Assembly (NCBI GenBank): GCA_015180985.1
Contig: CP054185.1
Coordinates: 3,315,406-3,379,405, forward strand
Origin: Flammeovirgaceae bacterium
GTDB taxonomy: Bacteria; Bacteroidota; Bacteroidia; Cytophagales; Cyclobacteriaceae
Length of the DNA stretch: 64,000 bases
Reading direction: 5' to 3'
How positions within the stretch are numbered: position 1 is the first letter of the stretch; the number at the start of each line of letters is the position of its first letter. The position numbers were made by a program, and so were the translations under genes. Shown here one piece after another: positions 53,188 to 61,154 of the stretch. Under the pieces are notes generated by a model. That model did no database searches. It worked only from the letters and a program-made list of their open reading frames with translations, and was not told the origin of the DNA.

Positions 53188-53673
53188 TTACGATTGTTTG
53201 CTTTGCAGAAAAGCTGACAACCTCTTCCGTGTTGTTGCCTGAACTTTTTTCCGGAAGAAAGGAGCCCATCCGAGCAGGATGCCGGTCAGCCCAAATGCCA
53301 TTCTGCTCCAGCGATAAAAATCAAATGTATCCGTATGGTTGCTGATCTTACCGTCTTTAAACTGAAAATGTGCATCAATAATGTTGTGCACTTTTCTTCC
53401 GGTGAGTGAAAACGTGTAATGAGCTTCCCACCGGCAGGAACCGGTAGTTTCATTTGCGCGAATGTTACTAACCTCCAGTTTCCAATCGGCCGGGTTTTTC
53501 TTCAGCGCTTCAACAAGCATAGCCCACATTGCTCCGGCTTCTTTTCCTCTTAGATGCGGAAAAGCAGGATCAGAAAAACGAATATCATCATGGTAGCAGG
53601 CCTGCATACCTTCGGCATCAAGATTGTTGAAACTGGTGTAGAAATTACAGATGAGTTGTTCGTTTGAATTCAT
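53188..53673 (-). CDS. NTF2-like (SnoaL) superfamily protein
   Basis: The 161-residue product has the NTF2-like cone fold signature: ICNFYTSFNNLDAEGMQACY, DDIRFSDPAF, then AHFQFKDGKISNHTDTFDFY. The C-terminal extension of about 35 residues has a hydrophobic piece (GLTGILLGWAPFF) and a basic end. Members are enzymes, binding proteins or subunits; the active residues vary, so no reaction is assigned. It is followed 15 bp upstream by the DUF456 gene on the same strand and may be co-transcribed with it. Confidence 0.85.
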   Translation of the reverse strand: MNSNEQLICNFYTSFNNLDAEGMQACYHDDIRFSDPAFPHLRGKEAGAMWAMLVEALKKNPADWKLEVSNIRANETTGSCRWEAHYTFSLTGRKVHNIIDAHFQFKDGKISNHTDTFDFYRWSRMAFGLTGILLGWAPFFRKKVQATTRKRLSAFLQSKQS

Positions 53674-53688
53674 AACTATTTCAGCAAG

Positions 53689-54159
53689 TTAAAGTGCTTT
53701 TACTATATACCAGCCCATCACTGCACAGGTTACCAGTTTAAGCAAGGTACTGAAGACAAAACCGATAAATGAACCAACCGCGGCCCGCAAAGCTTGTTCG
53801 GATTGGTTGCTGGCCAGTAATTCGCCAACAAATGCGCCAACAAACGGCCCTGCAATGATACCCACCGGCCCGAACCACAATCCGGCAATCAGGCCGATGG
53901 CACAACCCCACACACCGTATTTGGTGCCGCCAAATTTTTTCGTTCCATACAACGGCACTATATAATCAAGCACCTGAACGATACCTACCACCACTAACCA
54001 TATAATTAAAAATCTTAGCGTAAAAGCAGGCTCTTCGCGCAACTGCAGCACCAGCATGCCGGCATAGCTCAATGGCGGGCCGGGCAACAACGGCAATACA
54101 CTGCCCACCAGGCCGGCCAGCATTAGGCAACATGCCAGTACTGTCCACAGTAAATCCAT
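53689..54159 (-). CDS. DUF456-family membrane protein
   Basis: A 156-residue inner-membrane protein. Four or five hydrophobic segments and many glycines; the block VGSVLPLLPGPPLSYAG near residue 18-34 and GLWFGPVGIIAGPFVGAFVG near 93-112 are those of DUF456. The function of the family is unknown. The first gene of a two-gene unit, divergent from the Fe-S repair gene. Confidence 0.88.
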   Translation of the reverse strand: MDLLWTVLACCLMLAGLVGSVLPLLPGPPLSYAGMLVLQLREEPAFTLRFLIIWLVVVGIVQVLDYIVPLYGTKKFGGTKYGVWGCAIGLIAGLWFGPVGIIAGPFVGAFVGELLASNQSEQALRAAVGSFIGFVFSTLLKLVTCAVMGWYIVKAL

Positions 54160-54190
54160 GCGTAACGAACTTACGAAAATTGCCGGTAAT

Positions 54191-54204
54191 ATGACTCAAG
54201 TCAT
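54191..54204. promoter_or_regulatory. FNR/Crp-like operator upstream of the Fe-S repair gene
   Basis: ATGACT-CA-AGTCAT is a perfect palindrome with 6-bp arms. It lies 51 bp before ATG 54255. A near-consensus -7 element TAGTTTTA is at 54227-54234, putting the palindrome centre about 43 bp before the probable transcription start, where class II Crp/Fnr activators bind. A Crp/Fnr gene lies three genes along. Confidence 0.6.
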
Positions 54205-54254
54205 AGCGCTTAACTGTAGTGCGCTTTAGTTTTATCGCATAACAAGTAAAAACC

Positions 54255-54965
54255 ATGGATACAACAATAGACTTTGAAACCCAGCGCGTTTCGGATATCG
54301 CCCTGCAGCATCCTTCGGCTGTAGCTGTTTTCAATAAGTATAATATTGACTTTTGCTGCGGAGGAAAGTTGTCGCTGAAGGAGGCTTGTGAAAAGAGCGG
54401 CATCGCAGTGGACACCTTGTTAAATGAGCTATTCCGCACCGATGCAACCAGAATGCCCGGCACCATCCGGTTTGATACCTGGGACATCTCCTTGCTGACT
54501 GATTTTATTGTGCAGCATCATCATCAATATGTAAAACGTAGCATCCCGCAACTGAACGAACTGCTTACTAAAGTATGCAACGTGCATGGCGACCGGCATG
54601 CCTACCTGTTTACACTTAAACAAACGTTCAACGACCTTGCCGATGAGTTGCTTCACCACATGCACAAGGAGGAATTCATTCTGTTTCCGGAAGTAAAACG
54701 GATTTTTTCAGAGAATACGAAACCTGTTTTTAATGTGCATGCGCCCATCGCAGTAATGGAAGATGAACACGAACTTGCCGGAAATCTGATCAAAACCATA
54801 CGGCAACTCACCAACAACTACACCCCACCGGCTGACGCGTGTCCGACTTTTAAAGTTACCTATAAGCGCCTGCAGGAATTTGACCAGGACCTTATGCAGC
54901 ATATCCACCTGGAAAACAATGTGCTTTTTGAAAAAGTAAAAACCAGAACGGCTACCATTTTTTAA
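54255..54965 (+). CDS. ric: Iron-sulfur cluster repair di-iron protein (RIC, YtfE/ScdA family)
   Basis: A 236-residue protein with the ScdA_N domain (about 8-65) carrying IDFCCGG with C34 and C35, then a hemerythrin-like four-helix domain. The di-iron ligands come from HHHQYVKRSIPQLNELL, HMHKEEFILFPEV, DEHELAGN and HIHLENNVLFEKV. RIC repairs Fe-S centres damaged by nitric oxide or oxidants. It is 5 bp before the class II ribonucleotide reductase gene, so both are likely controlled together from the palindrome upstream. Length matches the family. Confidence 0.95.
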   Translation: MDTTIDFETQRVSDIALQHPSAVAVFNKYNIDFCCGGKLSLKEACEKSGIAVDTLLNELFRTDATRMPGTIRFDTWDISLLTDFIVQHHHQYVKRSIPQLNELLTKVCNVHGDRHAYLFTLKQTFNDLADELLHHMHKEEFILFPEVKRIFSENTKPVFNVHAPIAVMEDEHELAGNLIKTIRQLTNNYTPPADACPTFKVTYKRLQEFDQDLMQHIHLENNVLFEKVKTRTATIF

Positions 54966-54970
54966 ACTTT

Positions 54971-56821
54971 ATGCAACTAAACCAACAGATTTTAAGCGAC
55001 ATCATCATCTACATGAAGTATGCCCGGTACCTGCCCGAACTAAACCGCAGGGAAAGCTGGGACGAAATCTGCGACCGGTACCAGGCCATGATGGTGGAAA
55101 AATACCCGGCCCTGCAGGCCGGGATTGTTGAAACCATGAAATGGGTGCGCGAGAAAAAAGTGTTGCCCTCCATGCGCGCCATGCAGTTTGCCGGCCCGGC
55201 CATTGCACGCAATAACTCGCGCATCTACAACTGCGCCTACCTGCCGGTAGATGACATCCGCGCATTTTCCGAAACCATGTTTTTACTTTTGGGCGGAACG
55301 GGCGTTGGGTACTCTGTACAATACCATCACGTTGAAAAACTTCCGCCCATTCAAAAACCGGAGAAGAAAAGAAGATTCCTGGTAGGCGACAGCCTGGAAG
55401 GCTGGGCCGATGCCGTTAAAGTTTTGTTGAAGGGGTACTTCGGCATGAGCGAGTACATCCCCGATTTCGATTACTCCGACATCCGCCCGAAAGGCGCACG
55501 CCTGGTAACTGCAGGAGGCAAAGCACCCGGGCCGGAGCCATTAAAAATATGTATTGCGCACGTGCAGGCCCTGCTCGACCGCAAAACAAACGGTGAAAAA
55601 CTCACCCCACTGGAGTGCCACGATTTGATGTGCCACCTGGCCAATGCCGTGCTGGCCGGAGGTATCCGCAGGTCGGCCATGATTTCGCTGTTCTCCTGTG
55701 GCGATGAAGAAATGCTAACCTGCAAGTATGGCAACTGGTGGGAACTGAACGAGCAGCGCGGGCGTGCCAACAACTCGGTAGTATTGCAGCGCGATACGAT
55801 TACACGTGAAGAATTTTTTGATTTGTGGAAGAAAATTGAACTCTCCGGTTCAGGCGAGCCCGGGTTTTATTTTACCAATGATTTGGACTGGGGCACTAAT
55901 CCATGTTGTGAGATTGCCCTTCGTCCATTCCAGTTCTGCAACTTATGTGAGATTAACGTATCGGATGTGGAAACCCAGGAGGAACTCAATGCCCGTGCGC
56001 GCGCAGCCTCCTACCTCGGCACCCTGCAGGCAGGCTTCACCAATTTTCATTACTTGCGCGAAGTGTGGAAAACCACCACCGAGCAGGATGCGCTGATTGG
56101 CGTGGGCATGACGGGCATTGCAAGCGGCAACGTGCAGAAGCTTGACCTGATTGAAGCCGCTGAAGAAGTGAAAAAGGTAAACCTCAAAGTTTCGGCTGAC
56201 ATCGGGATACAGTTTGCCGCACGCACCACAACCATCAAACCATCAGGCACCTCATCGCTGGTGTTGGGCACCTCATCGGGCATTCACGCCTGGCATAACG
56301 ACTATTACATCAGAAGAATACGCATTGGCAAGAACGAAGCGCTGTACACGTACCTGAGCATAGCCCACCCCGAATTACTGGAAGATGACCTGCTGAACAG
56401 CAAACAGGCCATCATCTGCATTCCGCAAAAAGCTCCTGAAGGAAGCATCCTGCGCACCGAAGATGTAATGGACTTACTGGAACGGATTAAAAAATTTAAC
56501 GAAAACTGGGTACGCAGGGGATTCCGCAGGGGCAGCAACGCCAACAACGTCTCGGCTACCGTATCCATTGCCGAGGGTGACTGGCAACGGGTTGGTGAGT
56601 GGATGTGGAAGAACAAAGCATCGTATAACGGATTGAGTGTGCTCCCGTTCGATACCGGCAACTACAAACAGGCCCCGTTTGAAGATATTACACGCGAAAC
56701 ATTTGAGACCCTTGAACAACACCTCAGGGCTCTTGATTTGAAAAATGTGTACGAGGCCGATGACGAAACCGACCATAAGGCCGAAGCGGCCTGTGCAGGC
56801 GGAGCGTGCCAGGTTGTTTAG
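54971..56821 (+). CDS. nrdJ: Adenosylcobalamin-dependent ribonucleoside-triphosphate reductase (class II)
   Basis: A 616-residue monomeric class II enzyme, shorter than the Lactobacillus type (739). The thiyl-radical cysteine is C312 in NPCCEIAL, its redox partner C323 (QFCNL) lies 11 residues on as in the Lactobacillus enzyme, and C88 (YNCAY) is the other. The C-terminal pair for re-reduction is C608 and C613 (CAGGAC). GGIRRSAMIS and KPSGTSSL are also typical. It makes dNTPs from NTPs with B12 and needs no oxygen. Its place after ric, before a Crp/Fnr gene, suggests use under low oxygen or nitric oxide stress. Confidence 0.93.
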   Translation: MQLNQQILSDIIIYMKYARYLPELNRRESWDEICDRYQAMMVEKYPALQAGIVETMKWVREKKVLPSMRAMQFAGPAIARNNSRIYNCAYLPVDDIRAFSETMFLLLGGTGVGYSVQYHHVEKLPPIQKPEKKRRFLVGDSLEGWADAVKVLLKGYFGMSEYIPDFDYSDIRPKGARLVTAGGKAPGPEPLKICIAHVQALLDRKTNGEKLTPLECHDLMCHLANAVLAGGIRRSAMISLFSCGDEEMLTCKYGNWWELNEQRGRANNSVVLQRDTITREEFFDLWKKIELSGSGEPGFYFTNDLDWGTNPCCEIALRPFQFCNLCEINVSDVETQEELNARARAASYLGTLQAGFTNFHYLREVWKTTTEQDALIGVGMTGIASGNVQKLDLIEAAEEVKKVNLKVSADIGIQFAARTTTIKPSGTSSLVLGTSSGIHAWHNDYYIRRIRIGKNEALYTYLSIAHPELLEDDLLNSKQAIICIPQKAPEGSILRTEDVMDLLERIKKFNENWVRRGFRRGSNANNVSATVSIAEGDWQRVGEWMWKNKASYNGLSVLPFDTGNYKQAPFEDITRETFETLEQHLRALDLKNVYEADDETDHKAEAACAGGACQVV

Positions 56822-56881
56822 TTGATAGTTGTTGGCAGCCGGTTATTGGTTGTGGATCTCTTTTCGAATAACCAATGAAAA

Positions 56882-57508
56882 ATGCCTAATTTTCTCCAGA
56901 AAAAGAGAAAGTTGATACCCGTAAAACTTCTGGAGGAGTACAAGGCGCGGCTCGTTAAGGTACGTAAGGACCAGGTGTTGTTTGAAGAAGGCAACCCGGC
57001 TGCCGACTATTTCCAGGTGGAAGAAGGCCAGGTGCGCATGTACATTCTCAACCACGAAGGCCAGGAGTTTACGCAGGGCATTTTCCATGCAGGCGAAAGC
57101 TTTGGCGAGCCTCCCCTGCTGGGCAATTTTGCCTACCCGGCAACGGCCATTGCCCTTACACCCGGCAAGGTGTGGCGGCTACCTAAAGCTGACTTCCTTC
57201 AACTGCTTAAAAATAATTTTGAACTGCACCTGAAACTGGACCATGTACTGTGCAACCGGCTACAGTATAAGTCAATGATCCTGACCGAAATTTCCTCGCA
57301 CACGCCCGAACACCGCCTTACCACAATATTAAACTACCTGAAATCGAAACTCACACCCGAAGGCGATGGCCAGCCGATTATTATCCCGTACACCCGCCAG
57401 CAACTGGCCGACATGACCAGCTTGCGCGTGGAAACGGTAATACGGACGATCAAAAAGATGGAGGGCAAGGGAAAGATTAAACTACAGGGGCATAAGATTT
57501 TGTTTTGA
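56882..57508 (+). CDS. Crp/Fnr-family transcriptional regulator
   Basis: The 208-residue product has a cyclic-nucleotide-binding-like beta barrel (about 20-115; FEEGNPAADYFQVEEGQVRM and GESFGEPPLLGNF), a dimer helix, and a C-terminal winged HTH (about 150-205; TRQQLADMTSLRVETVIRTI is the helix-turn-helix). No cysteine cluster for an Fe-S centre is visible, so it is not a classical oxygen-sensing FNR. It is a good candidate to bind the palindrome upstream of ric. The start ATG 56882 is 60 bp after nrdJ. Confidence 0.92.
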   Translation: MPNFLQKKRKLIPVKLLEEYKARLVKVRKDQVLFEEGNPAADYFQVEEGQVRMYILNHEGQEFTQGIFHAGESFGEPPLLGNFAYPATAIALTPGKVWRLPKADFLQLLKNNFELHLKLDHVLCNRLQYKSMILTEISSHTPEHRLTTILNYLKSKLTPEGDGQPIIIPYTRQQLADMTSLRVETVIRTIKKMEGKGKIKLQGHKILF

Positions 57509-57844
57509 TGCGGTAGCCCGCAGCAGAATACTTCTATCAAGTACACAAAAAAAATATCCGCCAGATTTAAATGCATTTTGGGTTTTTCATGCTTAAAATT
57601 GACTTGTCGCCATGTATGATATACCTTTAATAGTAGAAGCACAAGTGTTAGCGCCAATACGCGGACAAAAAAAATAAATGACACGTCCGCAGACAGCAAC
57701 TGACTAACGTTTTCCGACCCGTTAACGCAGACAATAATTCGACTTCTGACAAATGACTATTTAAAAGTTCGGTGTACGCGGACACGCGGGTGGGTTTCAG
57801 ACTTCTATACAATTGACAACGGACTCTTAACAAAAATACAGTGC

Positions 57845-58094
57845 CGCGCGCGACACGCGCGAAACCGCCCCCCACCGTAGACAACAACAGAATCGCGCGA
57901 AGCGCGAATTTTTTTTCGGTTTGGTGAAGGAAAATTTGAAAAATCGACCTTAAAAAATTTTTTGGACATTTTAACCGACACAGACTGACCAATTCCGACA
58001 ACGTTTTGTTAAAGTGGAGCCAGACGCGTCCAAAAATAGCTTTCGGTGGACTTCTTATCAGAAGTCCAAATTAAAATAACGGTGGACGCGTACT
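57845..58094 (+). ncRNA. Conserved structured module, copy 1
   Basis: This 250-bp half is almost the same in cassettes 1, 5 and 6. It holds CGCGCG-ACA-CGCGCG, then TCGCGC-GAA-GCGCGA with a T-run, then GGACTTCT/AGAAGTCC (58048-58067) enclosed by GACGCGTCC/GGACGCGT arms (58023-58031 and 58084-58091). The stable stems, retained in copies with length changes in A/T runs, suggest a structured RNA or DNA element rather than protein. Transcription is not shown. Confidence 0.45.
57893..57916 (+). terminator. Hairpin-T terminator in cassette 1
   Basis: TCGCGC pairs with GCGCGA around GAA, followed two bases later by eight T. It looks like a strong intrinsic terminator and recurs at the same place in cassettes 5 and 6. 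Confidence 0.65.
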
Positions 58095-58230
58095 GGCGCT
58101 AACACCAGGTTTATGCCAGCTGCGGGCGACAGGTTGAAATGTAGTTTGGTTTTATTAATTTCGTTTTCAACACGTGGGACATATTCGGCTTCGAAAACCG
58201 CAGCCGTCATAAACCCAAAACGTTGTAGGC
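58095..58230 (+). repeat. attC-like site 1 (type I, 136 bp)
   Basis: R'' core GGCGCTAAC opens the site and R' GTTGTAGGC closes it. The arms CCAGGTTTATG...CAGCTGCGG and CCGCAGC...CATAAACCC-AAAACG are imperfect inverted repeats. The central part has AACACGTGGGAC. Recombination point is between G58222 and T58223. Confidence 0.85.
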
Positions 58231-58260
58231 AAGGCGCAAAAAAAATTTGACTAACGAAAA

Positions 58261-58722
58261 ATGATCCAGAGAATTTATATTGACACATCAGTTGTAGGTG
58301 GATTTTTTGATGATGAATTCAAAGAACCGACTCAACGACTTTTTAAGAGACTTGAGGACAATGAAGTTAAATTCATAATATCTGACCTATTGGAATTAGA
58401 ACTAATTCAGGCCCCAAAACACGTTAATGAGTTACTGTTAAACTATCCAACCGACAGATTTGAAAGAATTGAATTGACTGAAGAAATTATGAATCTGGCC
58501 GACAGGTACATTATTGAGAAAGTTGTTGGGCGGACAAGTCTGGAAGATTGCCGACATATTGCCCTGGCGACAGTAAATCGAGTAGATGTACTAGCTAGCT
58601 GGAACTTTAAACACATTGTTAACCTTGATAGAATAAAAGGGTATAATTCAGTAAATTTGAGACTGGGTTACCCGACAATTGAGATAAGGACACCACAAGA
58701 ATTAGTGAGATATGGAGACTAA
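58261..58722 (+). CDS. PIN-domain protein, probable VapC-like toxin
   Basis: A 153-residue protein with a full PIN fold. D8 (YIDTSV), E45 or E47 (LLELEL), D96 (TSLEDCRHIAL) and D109/N115 (VDVLASWNFKHI) form the acidic metal site of the nuclease. PIN toxins cut RNA, usually tRNA or rRNA, when freed from their antitoxin. It overlaps the next small gene by 11 bp, so the two are translationally coupled. Toxin first, partner second is the reverse of common VapBC order. Toxin-antitoxin pairs are typical passengers of cassette arrays, which they can stabilise. Confidence 0.88.
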   Translation: MIQRIYIDTSVVGGFFDDEFKEPTQRLFKRLEDNEVKFIISDLLELELIQAPKHVNELLLNYPTDRFERIELTEEIMNLADRYIIEKVVGRTSLEDCRHIALATVNRVDVLASWNFKHIVNLDRIKGYNSVNLRLGYPTIEIRTPQELVRYGD

Positions 58723-58873
58723 AGAGAAAATAAAGACATTTGATGCAGTGAAAATGATGCGGGACATTCGCGACAAGATTAGTGAAGAAACCCAAAACAT
58801 GACTTTAGAGCAATTGAAAAAGTACATCGCGGACAGATTAAAAAATTCCAACTTAAAAACAGTGGGACGATAG
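58712..58873 (+). CDS. Small partner of the PIN protein, probable antitoxin
   Basis: A short gene of 53 codons, ATG at 58712 inside the end of the PIN gene and stop TAG 58871-58873. The product starts METKEKIKTFDAVKMMRDIR and ends in LKKYIADRLKNSNLKTVGR. It is charged and predicted to be mostly helical; it has no obvious DNA-binding domain. Similar short proteins with KFDxVKMMRxIRDxI are partners of PIN proteins in Bacteroidota as I recall. Coupling and size support an antitoxin role. Confidence 0.75.
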   Translation: METKEKIKTFDAVKMMRDIRDKISEETQNMTLEQLKKYIADRLKNSNLKTVGR

Positions 58874-58879
58874 CGCCCT

Positions 58880-59015
58880 GCCTACAACACCAGGTTTATG
58901 CCAGCTGCGGGTGACAGGTTGAAATGTAGTTTGGTTTTACTAATTTCGTTTACCCACGTGGGACAAAGACGGCTTCGAAAACCGCAGCCGTCATAAACCC
59001 AAAACGTTGTGGCGC
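58880..59015 (+). repeat. attC-like site 2 (type I, 136 bp)
   Basis: R'' GCCTACAAC is complementary to the start of cassette 2, while R' GTTGTGGCGC belongs to cassette 3. The arms and centre are nearly identical with site 1. Recombination point G59006^T59007. Confidence 0.85.
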
Positions 59016-59761
59016 ATACATTTATAACTCTCGGACTTCAAACACATGGACGACAAACTGAATATACTCTCAAACATCAAAGCAATAGGCTGGACGACCT
59101 TGACTATTTTTGGCACTGTGACTCTTTGGGTGGTATTTCAAATTATAGGCACAATAATATTTGACAATTCCATCGACAATTTTACTGCTGGACAAGAAGA
59201 GTATAATGATGTCGCAACAAATATGAGAGACGCAGCAATTCAAATGCGAGTAATTCTTTTTATTGCGGGTGGACTTACTCTTCTCACATCTATTGGCTCC
59301 TTGGGACTCCTCAGACTTAAGAACTGGGGACTGATTTTGTATCAATCATCGACAATAGCGGTAATACTTGTTTTTATCGGTGGACTAGGATACTATGTCT
59401 ACGATGTACAGACTAAAATGGACGAGCGTTATGACCGAGCCCTAGAATTTGGAATGTCAACTAACTTCGTAGCGGCCCAAAACTATACGACAATTTCTTA
59501 CGGGACTTTTTTATTGTTGTTTTCGTGGATGTTGACCCGAGCGAATATTTTCCTAAGTAAGAAGGACAGCAGAATAGAGTTCCGATGAAATGTACGCGCC
59601 ACAACACAATGCTTGTGCCAGGCGGGGGTTCGGTGTCCTCATAACTATCGTTATCTTTATGCAGTGTCGGCACGGGGACACGTTACAACTGGTCGGCCTT
59701 AGCATTTCGCTTCGCTGCATTGCTAAGGCCTCCTAAACCCCGCCCGTCACAAGCACCAACG
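59007..59761 (+). mobile_element. Cassette 3: membrane protein
   Basis: A 755-bp unit with 5' end TTGTGGCGC and R'' core GCGCCACAAC at 59596. The single gene starts 39 bp after the boundary and stops 7 bp before the core. Confidence 0.87.
59046..59588 (+). CDS. Cassette-borne integral membrane protein, unknown
   Basis: The 180-residue product starts at ATG 59046. Four hydrophobic segments are predicted, around 17-38, 70-90, 98-118 and 150-168. A soluble loop lies between the first two (DNSIDNFTAGQEEYNDVATN). I find no known domain or catalytic motif. Many cassette genes encode small unknown membrane proteins. It is more AT-rich than the chromosomal genes at 46-57 kb. Confidence 0.75.
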   Translation: MDDKLNILSNIKAIGWTTLTIFGTVTLWVVFQIIGTIIFDNSIDNFTAGQEEYNDVATNMRDAAIQMRVILFIAGGLTLLTSIGSLGLLRLKNWGLILYQSSTIAVILVFIGGLGYYVYDVQTKMDERYDRALEFGMSTNFVAAQNYTTISYGTFLLLFSWMLTRANIFLSKKDSRIEFR

Positions 59762-59769
59762 TTGGGCGC
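59596..59769 (+). repeat. attC-like site 3 (type II, 174 bp)
   Basis: R'' GCGCCACAAC and R' GTTGGGC, the latter a perfect GTTRRRY. The arms are GCTTGTGCCAGGCGGGG and CCCCGCCCGTCACAAGC. The centre carries an additional hairpin GGCCTTAGCA/TGCTAAGGCC. Recombination point G59761^T59762. Confidence 0.87.
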
Positions 59770-60327
59770 AAGCCGCGGACTCCAAATAACGTGACGACTA
59801 ATTTTTGAGAGTCGGTTTCAAATCACGGGCGACTTGAATGCAAAAAATAAATTCGAGACTACATCTCCAACGAGCGACTTGGACCTTTTTCAAAATTCAC
59901 TTTCAACACGGGGACTAATTTTCAGCTCGGCCGACAATTGGTGTAATATTTAATCGGTTTCCGTGGAGAGTTTTCAGCACGTGGACTTAATTTCGGTTAC
60001 GCGGACAGTAACGGTGGAATTCGCCCAAGCTCAAATTTATGGTGCGCTGACCTTTCCGTCTGACCTTAATTAGCAACTATAACAAAGTAACGGTTGACTA
60101 AAAAACATTTCACAACCGACAACGACTGACCAAATAAATAACGGTCGACTGAACGGCCAGCGCCCAACAATGTGTTTGCGTCAGGCGGGGGTTCGGTGTC
60201 CTCATAAAGTGTCGTTTTCATTATTTACATTTGGCACGTGGGACAGGGCGCAACTGGTCGGTCTTGGCATTCCGCTTCGCTGCATTGCCAAGCCCTCCTA
60301 TTCCCCGCCCGACCGCAAACACCAGCG
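59762..60327 (+). mobile_element. Cassette 4: non-coding cassette
   Basis: A 566-bp unit with 5' end TTGGGCGC and R'' core GCGCCCAAC at 60160. I find no open frame of credible length on either strand. It shares short words with cassettes 1, 5 and 6 (AACGGTNGAC, GGACTTAATTTCGG-like) but not their terminator or hairpin module. It could be a decayed cassette or regulatory DNA. Confidence 0.83.
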
Positions 60328-60335
60328 TTAGCGCC
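60160..60335 (+). repeat. attC-like site 4 (type II, 176 bp)
   Basis: R'' GCGCCCAAC fits RYYYAAC exactly. The inner hairpin is GTCTTGGCA/TGCCAAGCC, changed on both sides relative to site 3 (TTAGCA/TGCTAA), which is covariation. R' is GTTAGCGCC. Recombination point G60327^T60328. Confidence 0.87.
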
Positions 60336-60521
60336 AATACGCGGACAAAAATAAATGACACGTCCGCAGACAACGACTGACTAACCTTTTCCGACCCGTT
60401 CACGCAGACAATAACTCGACTTCTGACAAATGACAATTATGTAGTTCGGTGTACGCGGACACGCGGGAGAGTTTCGGGCTTCTTTACAATTGACAACGGA
60501 CATTTTAACAAAATTCAGTCC

Positions 60522-60769
60522 CGCGCGACACGCGCGAAACCAGCCCCCCACCGTAGACTAGAGAATCGCGCGAAGCGCGAATTTTTTTTCGGTTTGGTGA
60601 AGGAAATTTTGAAAAATCGACCTTAAAAAAATTTTTTAGACATTTTAACCGACACAGACTGGCCAACACGACAACGTTTTGTAAAAAGTGGAGCCAGACG
60701 CGTCCAAAAATTAGTTTTCGGTGGACTTCTTATCAGAAGTCCAAAATGAAGTAACGGTGGACGCGTACT
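60522..60769 (+). ncRNA. Conserved structured module, copy 2
   Basis: Same module as at 57845: CGCGCG-ACA-CGCGCG at 60522-60536, terminator-like stem at 60566, GGACTTCT/AGAAGTCC hairpin near 60723-60742, and GACGCGTCC/GGACGCGT arms. On the minus strand the reading frame open in copy 1 has a stop here, so the conservation is not of protein. Confidence 0.45.
60566..60589 (+). terminator. Hairpin-T terminator in cassette 5
   Basis: TCGCGC-GAA-GCGCGA followed by eight T, identical to that in cassette 1. Confidence 0.65.
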
Positions 60770-60905
60770 GGCGCTAACACCAGGTTTATGCCAGCTGCGG
60801 GTGGCAGGTTGAAATTTAGTTTGGTTTTACTAACTTCGTTTTCAACACGTGGGACGAATTTGGCTTCGAAAACCGCAGCCGTCATAAACCCAAAACGTTG
60901 CCGCC
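60770..60905 (+). repeat. attC-like site 5 (type I, 136 bp)
   Basis: R'' GGCGCTAAC and R' GTTGCCGCC with the type I arms and centre. Recombination point G60897^T60898. Confidence 0.85.
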
Positions 60906-61154
60906 AATACGCGAAAAATCTACGCAGACAACGTTTGACTAACTGACAAAGACTCATCTCCGCGGACAATAAATTAGCTCTTGACAAAGACTTTTATAAA
61001 ATCCAGTGTACGCGGATACGCGGACAAAATTTCGGACTTTAAAACAAAGGGCTTTTGACAAAAGACTTATAACTCAAATTCACCTACGCGGACACGCGGA
61101 AAAGTTTTAGACTAATTGAATATTTGACAACGGACTTTAAATAAATGCCCTTGT

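Larger units (their letters stand above)
57648..58222 (+). mobile_element. Cassette 1: non-coding structured cassette
   Basis: A 575-bp unit beginning TTAGCGCC, with R'' core GGCGCTAAC at 58095-58103. It has no credible gene. It is close to cassette 5 along its length and shares the 3' half with cassette 6. A hairpin-T terminator (57893-57916) and a hairpin (58048-58067) lie in the conserved half. Its left neighbour, reading GCACAAGTG, is not a full attC. Confidence 0.85.
58223..59006 (+). mobile_element. Cassette 2: PIN toxin and small partner
   Basis: A 784-bp unit with 5' end TTGTAGGC and R'' core GCCTACAAC at 58880. It carries the PIN gene 38 bp after the boundary and an overlapping small gene whose stop lies 6 bp before the core. 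This is compact cassette organisation. Confidence 0.87.
60328..60897 (+). mobile_element. Cassette 5: near-copy of cassette 1
   Basis: A 570-bp unit with the same 5' end TTAGCGCC and R'' GGCGCTAAC as cassette 1, and roughly 90% like it by eye. No credible gene. The two copies are about 2.1 kb apart with three unrelated cassettes between them, so a copy was inserted or the array rearranged rather than duplicated in place. Confidence 0.85.

Noticed and set aside
57648..58001. Minus-strand open frame of 117 codons in cassette 1
   Set aside because: The same DNA in cassette 5 has a stop in this frame and length changes in A/T runs; the frame lies across the terminator hairpin. Conservation is at the nucleotide level.
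58058..58288. Minus-strand frames over the type I attC sites (also 60733-60987 and 61378-61572) with a shared RFGFMTAAVFEAE sequence
   Set aside because: They look like a protein family only because the attC sites are repeats; each runs antisense through recombination cores.
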